From Desulfovibrio sp. (lineage in GTDB: Bacteria; Desulfobacterota; Desulfovibrionia; Desulfovibrionales; Desulfovibrionaceae): a stretch of 8,225 nucleotides of DNA. Location: assembly GCA_031282465.1 (NCBI GenBank), contig JAITDR010000218.1:1-8225 (forward strand), in the 5' to 3' direction. Below, piece after piece: positions 1 through 6,267 of the stretch. Position 1 is the stretch's first letter. Every line of letters starts with the position of its first letter. The translations under genes were made by a program, and so were the position numbers. The notes below the pieces were generated by a model. The model saw only the letters and a program-made list of their open reading frames with translations. It was not told where the DNA came from and made no database searches.

Positions 1-250
1 TACATTTCACGCAAGGCCTGTCAATAGGCATGCGCTCGTGTTCCATGTCCGGAAAATTGCAATGTAGGGGATACACAGTTGATATTTGCATTACCGTCGA
101 AGCGGCAAGAGATAGTCGATGAAGCGTGAAGAGGGAATGTCGGGTTCGCAAAAAGTAGGTAATCTCAATCCGTGAAAGGACGGCAATGTTTATCTCTTGT
201 TGTGAATATACGGCATAATTTCAATTGCGAAACAAAAATTTTATCTAAGC
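1..250. other. Non-coding flank, no recognised gene
   Basis: This stretch is visibly richer in A and T than the rest of the window and contains no open reading frame with recognisable protein character. I looked for tRNA-like cloverleafs, strong hairpins followed by a T tract, and promoter-like hexamers. Only weak 4-bp stems are present, for example near 15-28 and 168-181. It lies downstream of holB. No convincing rho-independent terminator for holB is visible on the minus strand, although an A/T-rich run occurs around 230-245. Confidence 0.5.
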
Positions 251-309
251 CAGACTCTCGCAGCATCCAGCCAACGCTTCAAAGCGCATGGGAGGGTCGT
301 TTTCGGTGA
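251..309 (-). pseudogene. Diverged duplicate of a holB 3' segment
   Basis: The stretch 251-309 resembles 417-475, which lies inside holB. Roughly 45 of the first 54 bases match, including the shared run GCCAACGCTTCA. The offset is 166 bp, so the copy sits one frame away from holB. Read on the minus strand it gives SITENDPPMRFEALAGCCESL followed at once by Ala and a TAG stop, which aligns with SIPETRLPMLYEALAECRESL in HolB. The copy has no start codon or upstream domains and cannot be a functional gene. It is best read as a relic of a partial duplication of the holB tail that has since decayed. Convergent composition is unlikely given the collinear match at both DNA and protein level. Confidence 0.6.
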
Positions 310-312
310 TGC

Positions 313-1446
313 TCAGGAATCGGCATTGTTCGCTTTGCCGCCGCGATTTCCGGGGAGCAGAAAGAAGATGCGCGTGGCCAGCCATTCCAGTACCAAAGCG
401 GGGTTGACCGCGTAATCCAGACTTTCGCGGCATTCGGCCAACGCTTCATAGAGCATGGGAAGGCGCGTTTCCGGAATGGAGGCAAACAGGCGCGCCGCGT
501 TTACATCGGATGCCGGCCGGGGGGTGTGCCTTTCTCGGATGTCGTCGTGCTGTTCCGCTCCGCGCTGCCGCGTAAGGCTCGCTTCGACCAGGGCGCGGGT
601 GCAGAAGTCGACTAGGGCGTGGGCCGTTCGGGCATCAAGACCGCCTTTGACGGCGCTTTTTTCAAAAAGTCCGCTGCCGTTGAGTGCGAAGGAACACAGA
701 GCCGCTTCCCAGGGGGCGAGGAGTTCTTCCCGCGCCGGGTCCGCGCCGCGCGGCCAGGGCAGGGTCAGGATAAAGGAGCGCGACACCAGGGTCGGCAGCA
801 GGCGTTCGCGTTGCGGGGCGGTGAGGACGAACACGCTCGCCGCGCGCGGTTCCTCCAGGGATTTGAGCAGGGCATTGGCGGCCGGTTCAGCCATGGCCTG
901 CGCCTCGTAAAACAGCGCCGCGCGGTAGCGCGCCTCGCGCGGTGCTTCGCCGAGGACGCTTTTCAGGGCTCGCACTTCGTCAATCTTGATGCTCCCGGCT
1001 GTGCCGTCGAACAGAAAGCAATCCCTGTGCATGCGTGCCGCAATACGCAGGCAGGAGGAGCATTCCAGGCAGGGGCGCACTTGCGCATGCGTTTCACCTG
1101 TCGAGGGTTCAGGTTCGGGAGCCGGAGAGGCGAACAGGGACAGCGTTTGCACGGGAGGATGCGGTGTTGTCGAGGCGGCGGGCGAGGCACCCGCGCAGTT
1201 GAGCAGCAAGGCCCAATAGAAAGCGGCGGCCAGACGTTCCCCCGGCGTGCCGCCTTCCAGAAGCAGCACCTGGGGCGGTTCTGCGGACAGACGGTCCAGG
1301 CGGGCGCGGACCGGCCCGGTTTTTTCTCCGCTCATGAAGGCGCGCAAGGGCACAAGGAACTGTCCCGCCTCCTCCTGTCCCGGCAGAATATCTTCCGCAT
1401 CCCTGCCGCCCGCGGTTTTTTTTTGTGCAAGGGCTTTTACGGCCAT
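313..1446 (-). CDS. holB: DNA polymerase III delta' subunit
   Basis: Clamp-loader delta' subunit, which helps load the beta sliding clamp at replication forks. The ATG at 1446 gives 377 residues; a weak GAG-type ribosome site precedes it. The reading frame continues upstream to a GTG at 1599, but that would overlap the neighbouring gene by about 100 nt and adds no family-like sequence. Visible features: a degenerate nucleotide-binding stretch near residues 60-82 without a proper Walker A, as usual for delta'; four cysteines at 84, 126, 129 and 132 that fit the family's zinc module; LLKSLEEP at residues 193-200, matching the conserved LLK(T)LEEP; and SRS at 222-224 in place of the usual SRC, with the arginine kept. 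The C-terminal NPALVLEWL also fits the family. About 40 Pro/Ser/Thr-rich residues are inserted between the first and second zinc cysteines. It is the last gene of the tpx cluster, 55 nt after the membrane protein gene. Confidence 0.85.
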   Translation of the reverse strand: MAVKALAQKKTAGGRDAEDILPGQEEAGQFLVPLRAFMSGEKTGPVRARLDRLSAEPPQVLLLEGGTPGERLAAAFYWALLLNCAGASPAASTTPHPPVQTLSLFASPAPEPEPSTGETHAQVRPCLECSSCLRIAARMHRDCFLFDGTAGSIKIDEVRALKSVLGEAPREARYRAALFYEAQAMAEPAANALLKSLEEPRAASVFVLTAPQRERLLPTLVSRSFILTLPWPRGADPAREELLAPWEAALCSFALNGSGLFEKSAVKGGLDARTAHALVDFCTRALVEASLTRQRGAEQHDDIRERHTPRPASDVNAARLFASIPETRLPMLYEALAECRESLDYAVNPALVLEWLATRIFFLLPGNRGGKANNADS

Positions 1447-1501
1447 ACCGGTCTCTTTGCCCTGCAGCACGGCGGCGTCGGGAGCGCCCGCAGACGGCTC
1501 G

Positions 1502-2227
1502 TCATTTCCAGGGCCAGGACACGACCATCGTATATACGCCGGCGGCCAGCCCGGCCAGACTGCATGCGCCGAACAGGATATCCTCCAGATATTTGGCACA
1601 CCACAGAAACAGGGCGGATGCGGCCGCCAGGGCAGGCGCCCAGATCCAGCCGGGCAGACCGAGCACGGCGAGCAGGCTCGGCCGGCCTATTGCCATGAGC
1701 CAGAAGGAACACATGAGGCAGCAGGCGCTCACAACGGTCAGGGAACACTCCGTGTCTTCCCAGAACCCCGCCGGTTTTTTCAGCTTGCGCAGGCCGAAGA
1801 TAATCGGGGCGGCGAGCAGGTACCAGAAGGGTTCCTCCGGCAGATTGTACAGGGTGTACCGCAGGCCGGAGAGTGCCTCCCCCGTCTTCATCAGCAACAT
1901 CCAGACCAGAGGCAGGACCAGCCCCAGCGTGAACAGCGCGGGTTTGCGCAACAACAGGCCGAGGCCGAGATAGAGCAACGTGAAGAGCAGGGGCAGGGCG
2001 GCAACGGTCGCAGCCGGTATCCCCGCCCTGCGCAGCACCGTGATCAGGGCGACCAGAGCGGCTGTCAGGCAGAGACCGCCCAGGTAATAGAGCAAACGTA
2101 CGGGGAGATCGGGCGCGCCGCGCCGCCTGAGCACGCGCCCGGCCGGAAACAGCAGTATCGCGGCAAGAGCAAAGAGTGAGGGCGGCAGAAAAAGACCGGG
2201 GTAAAGAAGCGATTGAGCTTCCGGCAT
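1502..2227 (-). CDS. Multi-pass inner-membrane protein, unknown function
   Basis: A 241-residue, strongly hydrophobic protein that I do not recognise. About seven to eight membrane segments can be proposed, near residues 11-30, 44-65, 73-92, 97-113, 133-147, 162-180, 187-208 and 214-237. They are separated by short loops, several of them Arg/Lys-rich (for example 31-36, 66-68, 147-151). No catalytic motif, ATP-binding site or obvious transporter signature is visible; cysteines cluster at residues 161, 169, 170 and 173. The start is well supported by a strong AAGGAGGAGG ribosome site that overlaps the stop codon of tpx, so the gene is probably translated with the peroxidase. It may be a small permease-like or structural membrane protein; the sequence does not allow a choice. 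Confidence 0.7.
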   Translation of the reverse strand: MPEAQSLLYPGLFLPPSLFALAAILLFPAGRVLRRRGAPDLPVRLLYYLGGLCLTAALVALITVLRRAGIPAATVAALPLLFTLLYLGLGLLLRKPALFTLGLVLPLVWMLLMKTGEALSGLRYTLYNLPEEPFWYLLAAPIIFGLRKLKKPAGFWEDTECSLTVVSACCLMCSFWLMAIGRPSLLAVLGLPGWIWAPALAAASALFLWCAKYLEDILFGACSLAGLAAGVYTMVVSWPWK

Positions 2228-2240
2228 GACCTCCTCCTTA
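2228..2240 (-). promoter_or_regulatory. Ribosome site overlapping the tpx stop
   Basis: On the minus strand the tpx TAA (2240-2238) runs directly into GGAGGAGG, then TC and the ATG of the membrane protein gene at 2227. The stop codon therefore forms part of the Shine-Dalgarno sequence. This layout is typical of translational coupling and fixes the start of the downstream gene. Confidence 0.75.
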
Positions 2241-2753
2241 TTTCAAGGCGGCTTCGGCCGCGGCCAGAGCGGCTGCGAAATCAACCTCGTGCGTCACCTC
2301 GGGCACCAACTGCTGATAGGTCAGCACACCCTCGCCGTTCACAACAAACACTGAGCGGGCGAGCAGTCTGAGTTCCTTGATCGCCACGCCGTAAGCCAAG
2401 CCGAAGGAAAGGTCGTAATGGTCGGACAGTGTCTGTACTTGACTGATTCCGGCCGCTCCGCACCAGCGCGCCTGCGCGAAGGGCAGATCGCAGGATACGG
2501 CAAGTATCCGGACCTTTTCTCCCAACGCGGCGGCCTTGTTGTTGAAATGCCGGGTCTGCATGTCGCAGACCGGGGTATCCAAGGAGGGAACCACGGAAAA
2601 AATCAGAGTCTTGCCCTTGTAATCGGCCGGAGTGCGCTTTTGCAGCGCATTGTCCAGCACGCTGAAGTCCGGGGCAGGTTTTCCTGTTGTCGGTTCACTG
2701 CCGAGCAGTGTCAGGGGATTTCCCTGAAAAGTGATGATGCCGGTGCGCAGCAT
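2238..2753 (-). CDS. tpx: Thiol peroxidase (atypical 2-Cys peroxiredoxin)
   Basis: A 171-residue protein of the usual Tpx length, a thioredoxin-fold peroxidase that reduces hydrogen peroxide and alkyl hydroperoxides using electrons from thioredoxin. The peroxidatic site is PSLDTPVC, with Cys63 and the family Thr60. The resolving cysteine is Cys98 in DLPFAQARWCG, the position equivalent to E. coli Cys95. The LLARSVFVV stretch carries the conserved active-site Arg133. An extra cysteine, Cys88, sits just before the DLPFAQ motif where many homologues have Ala or Ser. The start at 2753 is preceded by GGAGG with a 9-nt spacer. No signal peptide is visible, so it should act in the cytoplasm. It lies 148 nt downstream of the HD-GYP gene and probably begins its own transcription unit with the membrane protein gene and holB, although no clear promoter hexamers can be picked. 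Confidence 0.93.
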   Translation of the reverse strand: MLRTGIITFQGNPLTLLGSEPTTGKPAPDFSVLDNALQKRTPADYKGKTLIFSVVPSLDTPVCDMQTRHFNNKAAALGEKVRILAVSCDLPFAQARWCGAAGISQVQTLSDHYDLSFGLAYGVAIKELRLLARSVFVVNGEGVLTYQQLVPEVTHEVDFAAALAAAEAALK

Positions 2754-2901
2754 GGTGTTTAACCTCCGGGATGATGTTTGCAGGGTTGTATTTCATGCGC
2801 CCGCGCGGGGCCTTTTGCCGCGGCGTTGCCGGAATGTCCGCACAGCCTCGGCCGCAGCCTTGCACGGGGTCACATTGTATCGGCCGCCGCCGTACACGGG
2901 G
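2754..2901. other. 148-nt intergenic region upstream of tpx
   Basis: It holds the second unit of the 32-bp tandem repeat, one arm of the inverted repeat at the HD-GYP stop, and the tpx ribosome site (GGAGG at 2767-2763). The tpx promoter probably lies here. An AT-rich patch near 2785-2800 could be part of a -10 element, but no convincing pair of hexamers is visible. Confidence 0.45.
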
Positions 2902-2909
2902 TCACATTG
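2846..2909 (-). repeat. 32-bp tandem repeat at the HD-GYP gene stop
   Basis: Two adjacent units, 2909-2878 and 2877-2846 on the minus strand, match at 27 of 32 positions. The first 15 bases, CAATGTGACCCCGTG, are identical in both. The first unit contains the TGA stop codon of the HD-GYP gene, and the second repeats it in the untranslated region, including a second ATGTGA. The remaining 17 bases are similar GC-rich sequence ending in GCGGCCGA. It looks like a small tandem duplication or an inserted repeat unit at the gene boundary. Confidence 0.7.
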
Positions 2910-2924
2910 CCTTGGCGGCGGCCG
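2881..2924 (-). repeat. 11-bp perfect inverted repeat around a stop codon
   Basis: CGGCCGCCGCC at 2881-2891 is exactly complementary to GGCGGCGGCCG at 2914-2924, with a 22-nt loop containing the TGA of the HD-GYP gene. In RNA this would make a very stable stem spanning the last Ala-rich codons and the start of the 3' untranslated region. No U tract follows on the minus strand, so it is not a classical rho-independent terminator. It could stabilise the mRNA end or simply reflect GC-rich alanine codons. Confidence 0.5.
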
Positions 2925-5019
2925 CTTGAGCCACCAAACGTTCCCCGGCGGGCGTGGCAAGAACTTGGCGCAATGCCGCCACTACGTCCGGGTCATAACT
3001 GCCCGTCTGCTTTTCCAGAATGGCGAGGGAGTCATCGACGGACAGGGCGGGGCGGTAGGACCGCGGTTTGGCCATGGCGGTAAAGGCATTGGCCACGGTC
3101 AGCACTTTGGCCTGCATGGAAATCTCGTCGCCGGCAAGGCCTTTGGGATAGCCTTTGCCGTCGAGTCGTTCGTTCATCTGGTAGATGGTTTCCACGACGG
3201 GCAGGTCAAATTCAATGCCCTTGAGCACATTGCGGGCATATTCGACATGCATTTCCATCTCCGCTTTTTCTTCGGGGGTCAACGCGCCGGGTTTGAGCAG
3301 GATTTCGCGCGGCACGAACATCTTGCCGATTTGCGAAAGAGTTGCCGCGGCGTCTATGGTCGCGGTATCTTTTTCTGAAAGCCGAAGCTGCTTGGCCATG
3401 AGTGAGGCTATGCCGCCCATGATGCGGGAGTGTCCGCCCAGAAAGGGATCGGCTTCTTCAATGGTGCGCACCAGGGCATCAATGGTCTGCTGCACGACGC
3501 GCCTGCTGCGCTCTTGGGTTTCGACAAGCCGGGTGATGTCGCGGAACACTGAAACAATACCCTGTACGGCGCGTGAACCGGTCTCCTTGAGCGGGGTCTT
3601 GGAAATCTGAAAATGATAGCGCTTGGACATCAGCCAGAGCACTTCGGTCACGGAAACGCTCTCGCCGGTCATCAGCACATGCTGGTCCGAGGCGTTCAGG
3701 CGCTTGGCCGTGTCGAAACCGAAGACGGCAGGTCCGTCCAGACCGACGACATCGTCCACGCCGCGGCCTACGGCCGCGGCAAAGGCTGCGTTCACATAGC
3801 GGTAGATGCCCTTGCCGTCGGTCAGCGAGATGGGATCGGTGATGGCGCTGTTGATGCCGTCCAGAAGTTTTTTCTGCTCGTCGATGACCGAGAGCAGGCC
3901 GGTGATTTTGGTGTTGATGTCGGATTGCTCGCGCCCGACGAAACGCCACCAGCCGGCCGACACCAGAAGCAACAGGGCCAGTGAAATGAGGCCCGCTATG
4001 CTGTAAACCGTTTTAGCCCGGTCGCTCATGGTTTCCTTGATGATGGAGGCATCGTGCTCGGCGACTATCCACCATTCCGTGGAACGCAGGCGCAATCCGG
4101 AGGAATAAACTTCTATGTTTTCGCCGAAGGCGTTGCGGATGCCGAAAGGCAGGCTGTTGTCGGCATCAATCGAAAAATCCTGCACTTGGCGCAGCATGGT
4201 GGAACCGGGCGCGATATTCTGGAAGATATCGCCGTTTTTCTGCACCATTTTCAACTTGCGGCCCCGCTCGTCCACCACACCCGGGGAGAGAACCTCGGCA
4301 AGCTTGCCGTCCGCAACTTGGGAGAGAATCATGACGGCCGAAGGTTTACCCGCCACACCCTGATAGCTCGGCGGCATGATCGGCAGATAGATGTCCAGAA
4401 CTATGCCTCTGGGCTGGAGTTCAAGGGGCGCGTAGATCAGTCTGCCTCCGTTCACCACCTGTTGCACCGTCCGCCGCTGCGCGTTGCTGAGAGGGGCAAC
4501 GGAGGCCTCGGTGGACATGTAGGTTTCTCCTCGGCTGTTGACTATGCGGGCTGCGGCGTAACCGGAATAGGATACGAACTCGGCGAGCATGGTGCGCATG
4601 AGCGGGAGCTGGGAGCGGAGCTGTTCCACCGTCCCGCCGCCGGCGGAAGGGGGTACGGTATTTTCTCCGGCATCGCCGCCGGGAGTGAAAAGCAGAGGGA
4701 CGTTGCCGGGCAGCTTATCCATCTCCGCGGCGAAGATTTGGAAAAGATCGGAGCCGACGAGCCGGGCGCTTTTTTCCACAAGGGATTCCAGCCAGGAATC
4801 GGTCATTTCCGCGCGGGTGGCCGTCAAAGTCTTCTGGCGTTGGTGTATTTCGCTTTCCATGATTCTGCGCGTTTCGTGCAGGGTGCGCCAAGCCAGGGTG
4901 AAGACGACGCCGATCAGAACGGCCGCGATCACAAAGCCGATCCATAAAAAACGCTTCCCGTGTTTTTCGACTCCGGCCATGCCTGCCGCTTGACCGTTCG
5001 CTGCTTTTACGTCGCTCAT
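2902..5019 (-). CDS. Membrane sensor with PAS and degenerate HD-GYP domain
   Basis: A 705-residue inner-membrane signalling protein. I chose the ATG at 5019 because AAAGGAA lies 7 nt upstream; a TTG at 5043 lacks a comparable site. Layout: membrane segment at residues 24-44; periplasmic region 45-337, ending in a Cache-like STEWWIVAEHD stretch; second membrane segment 338-357; PAS domain about 385-495; HD-GYP domain about 510-690. Catalytic HD-GYP proteins hydrolyse cyclic di-GMP with a di- or tri-metal centre. Here the GYP motif (623-625, in ERLDGKGYP) and LLKPGALT are intact, and Glu521/522, His530 and His591 remain. The name-giving HD pair is Ser562-Gln563, the HH pair before ER is Met615-Asn616, and the late Asp of VAD is Asn644. 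Hydrolysis is therefore unlikely, whereas ligand binding is plausible. It follows lapG by 84 nt. I infer a LapD-like role in controlling the protease; an independent sensor is the alternative. Confidence 0.85.
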   Translation of the reverse strand: MSDVKAANGQAAGMAGVEKHGKRFLWIGFVIAAVLIGVVFTLAWRTLHETRRIMESEIHQRQKTLTATRAEMTDSWLESLVEKSARLVGSDLFQIFAAEMDKLPGNVPLLFTPGGDAGENTVPPSAGGGTVEQLRSQLPLMRTMLAEFVSYSGYAAARIVNSRGETYMSTEASVAPLSNAQRRTVQQVVNGGRLIYAPLELQPRGIVLDIYLPIMPPSYQGVAGKPSAVMILSQVADGKLAEVLSPGVVDERGRKLKMVQKNGDIFQNIAPGSTMLRQVQDFSIDADNSLPFGIRNAFGENIEVYSSGLRLRSTEWWIVAEHDASIIKETMSDRAKTVYSIAGLISLALLLLVSAGWWRFVGREQSDINTKITGLLSVIDEQKKLLDGINSAITDPISLTDGKGIYRYVNAAFAAAVGRGVDDVVGLDGPAVFGFDTAKRLNASDQHVLMTGESVSVTEVLWLMSKRYHFQISKTPLKETGSRAVQGIVSVFRDITRLVETQERSRRVVQQTIDALVRTIEEADPFLGGHSRIMGGIASLMAKQLRLSEKDTATIDAAATLSQIGKMFVPREILLKPGALTPEEKAEMEMHVEYARNVLKGIEFDLPVVETIYQMNERLDGKGYPKGLAGDEISMQAKVLTVANAFTAMAKPRSYRPALSVDDSLAILEKQTGSYDPDVVAALRQVLATPAGERLVAQAAAAKAM

Positions 5020-5025
5020 GAAAAA

Positions 5026-5032
5026 TTCCTTT
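5026..5032 (-). promoter_or_regulatory. Ribosome site that sets the HD-GYP start
   Basis: On the minus strand AAAGGAA (5032-5026) precedes the ATG at 5019 with a 7-nt spacer. The in-frame TTG at 5043, eight codons further upstream, has only a weak AAGG-like stretch, so the ATG is preferred. Confidence 0.55.
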
Positions 5033-5069
5033 ATTGTCTGCAACCTCTGCCTTCAGGGGGCACGGACGG

Positions 5070-5103
5070 GGGCGCATACGCGCCCGCCCGGCCGCCGCGG
5101 GCG
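5070..5103 (-). other. Two overlapping GC hairpins between lapG and the sensor gene
   Basis: In the 84-nt gap after lapG, 5070-5085 forms a perfect 6-bp GC stem with a 4-nt loop. A second 6-bp stem pairs 5082-5087 with 5098-5103 around a 10-nt loop and starts one base past the lapG stop. The two share 5082-5085 and so cannot form together. No T run follows either one, so neither is a standard terminator. They may damp transcription into, or stabilise the mRNA of, the downstream gene. Confidence 0.35.
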
Positions 5104-6267
5104 TCACTTGCCGGTGCCGGGCTTGGGTTTGACGTGCCGCCACATGTAGTCTTTGTTGACGGTGTACTGCGGCGTGTAGTGCGTCAGCTTTTTATGAGAC
5201 AAAACCAAATTCGTCAAATTGTCAAGGATATAGGCGTCGTCATCCATAAAAACAACCAGCACGGCGTGCCCCAGTCCGCGTATCTCGTCCTTGACAGCCG
5301 CGATGCGCATCTGTTCTTTGGGCACGCCCAAGTTGAGAAGGGCATAAAACTTGGTAACGGCGTAATCTTCGCAGTCGCCGGACTTTTGTATGAATTCGCG
5401 AGGTGTCGCCCAGTAATCCTCGACGCCCCAAGCTTCAGGATCTCTCTTGTACGGCCACTGGTTAAAAAAATTGTTGACTCCCCTGACTTTTTCAATGAGC
5501 GGGGCATCCGACAATTTTGCTCTGAGGTTTTTCCAGCGTTCCCGAAGTTGCGGATTGTCGATGGTCGGTTCGTCGCCGGCAAAGGTCGGCCGGGCCTCTT
5601 CATCGGCCATGACCCGTTCCCACTTGGGCAGGTTTTTAATCAGACTGCGAAATTCCACGGTACCGAACAGGCGCACAGGAGGCTTGGCCGGGGTTGTCGC
5701 GGCACCGGCATTTCCCGCGACTTCGCCCGTACTCTCCGGAGCGGCGGTGTTCGCGCTTTCCGGGGTCGCCGTACTGCCGAGAACTGCCGTACTGCCTGGG
5801 GTTGCCGCCGTGTTGTCGGGCACTGTCGCCGGAGGAGAAGGAACACGCTCTACCGCGCTTGAGGCGGCAGCGTTTGCTTCTGCCGGGGCGGCGGCCGCAT
5901 TCGCGCTTTCCGGGACCACCGTACTGCCGAGAACCGCCGTACCGTCCGGGGTTGCCGCCGCGTTGTCGGGCACTGCCGCCGGGGGATCGGGCTGCAATAC
6001 CCTCCCGCTCAAGGGCACGTCACCCTGGACGGCCTCTCCGGTGATGTTGTCCGCATACGAAGAAACGCTGTCTCCGGCACGACGGGGCGCATCGGTCGCC
6101 CGGCTCAGGCAAGGCCGGAGCATGATCGTCAAGAGCAGCAGGGCAAGGACGGCACCGGTCCACCCGCGACCTGGAATACTACCGGGAGGCCGTGCTCCGC
6201 GAGGATCTCCCCGGGCCGCTCCGGGCAACGCCCATACGCGTCCTTGAAGCGGCACTGCAGGAGTCAT
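5104..6267 (-). CDS. lapG: LapG-like periplasmic cysteine protease
   Basis: Transglutaminase-like cysteine protease of the BTLCP family. In the Lap system LapG acts in the periplasm and cuts the N-terminal region of a large type I-secreted adhesin, releasing it from the cell surface. The catalytic triad is clear: Cys299 in SGDCEDY, His334 in GLGHAVLVV and Asp349 in YILDN. The acidic residues just after the Cys match the calcium-binding region of the family. The ATG at 6267 gives 387 residues, with an Arg-rich N-terminal stretch and a hydrophobic segment at 37-50 that would act as a signal peptide or an uncleaved anchor. Between that and the protease domain (from about residue 200) lies an Ala/Pro/Thr-rich linker of about 140 residues, absent from typical LapG proteins of about 250 residues; it contains a 30-residue repeat. 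An ATG at 6384, overlapping the upstream TGA, would add 39 residues but lacks a ribosome site. It sits between the secretion fusion proteins and the HD-GYP sensor. Confidence 0.85.
   Translation of the reverse strand: MTPAVPLQGRVWALPGAARGDPRGARPPGSIPGRGWTGAVLALLLLTIMLRPCLSRATDAPRRAGDSVSSYADNITGEAVQGDVPLSGRVLQPDPPAAVPDNAAATPDGTAVLGSTVVPESANAAAAPAEANAAASSAVERVPSPPATVPDNTAATPGSTAVLGSTATPESANTAAPESTGEVAGNAGAATTPAKPPVRLFGTVEFRSLIKNLPKWERVMADEEARPTFAGDEPTIDNPQLRERWKNLRAKLSDAPLIEKVRGVNNFFNQWPYKRDPEAWGVEDYWATPREFIQKSGDCEDYAVTKFYALLNLGVPKEQMRIAAVKDEIRGLGHAVLVVFMDDDAYILDNLTNLVLSHKKLTHYTPQYTVNKDYMWRHVKPKPGTGK
5750..5982 (-). repeat. Duplicated ~83-bp segment in the lapG linker
   Basis: The segments 5750-5832 and 5900-5982 are close copies at an offset of exactly 150 bp (50 codons). 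They share long runs such as GTACTGCCGAGAAC and GTTGTCGGGCACTG. The offset keeps the frame, and the protein shows the repeat at residues 97-126 and 147-176, with the common core TAVLGST followed by PESAN. The spacing suggests an in-frame duplication that lengthened the linker without disturbing the protease domain. Confidence 0.8.

Noticed and set aside
1..250. Possible tRNA, CRISPR or small RNA in the AT-richer left flank
   Set aside because: No cloverleaf, no regularly spaced repeats and no strong hairpin with a T run; only 4-bp stems.
1447..1599. HolB extended upstream to the GTG at 1599
   Set aside because: The extra 51 residues lie partly inside the preceding gene, show no delta' similarity, and no ribosome site precedes the GTG; the ATG at 1446 is preferred.
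619..1698. 359-codon plus-strand frame
   Set aside because: It is antisense to holB; low-complexity Arg/Gly/Gln-rich translation typical of a complementary frame.
1247..2179. 310-codon plus-strand frame opposite the membrane protein and holB start
   Set aside because: Gln/Arg/Gly-rich translation with no recognisable domain; the minus-strand membrane protein has a strong ribosome site and clear hydrophobic segments.
2881..2924. Rho-independent terminator of the HD-GYP gene
   Set aside because: The stem is strong but starts inside the coding sequence, the loop is 22 nt, and no U tract follows.
4054..4947. 297-codon plus-strand frame
   Set aside because: It lies opposite the periplasmic sensor region of the HD-GYP protein and shows no family features or ribosome site; it is a shadow.
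5750..5982. CRISPR-like or VNTR array
   Set aside because: Only two copies, in frame within a coding region and diverged; better explained as a coding-sequence duplication.
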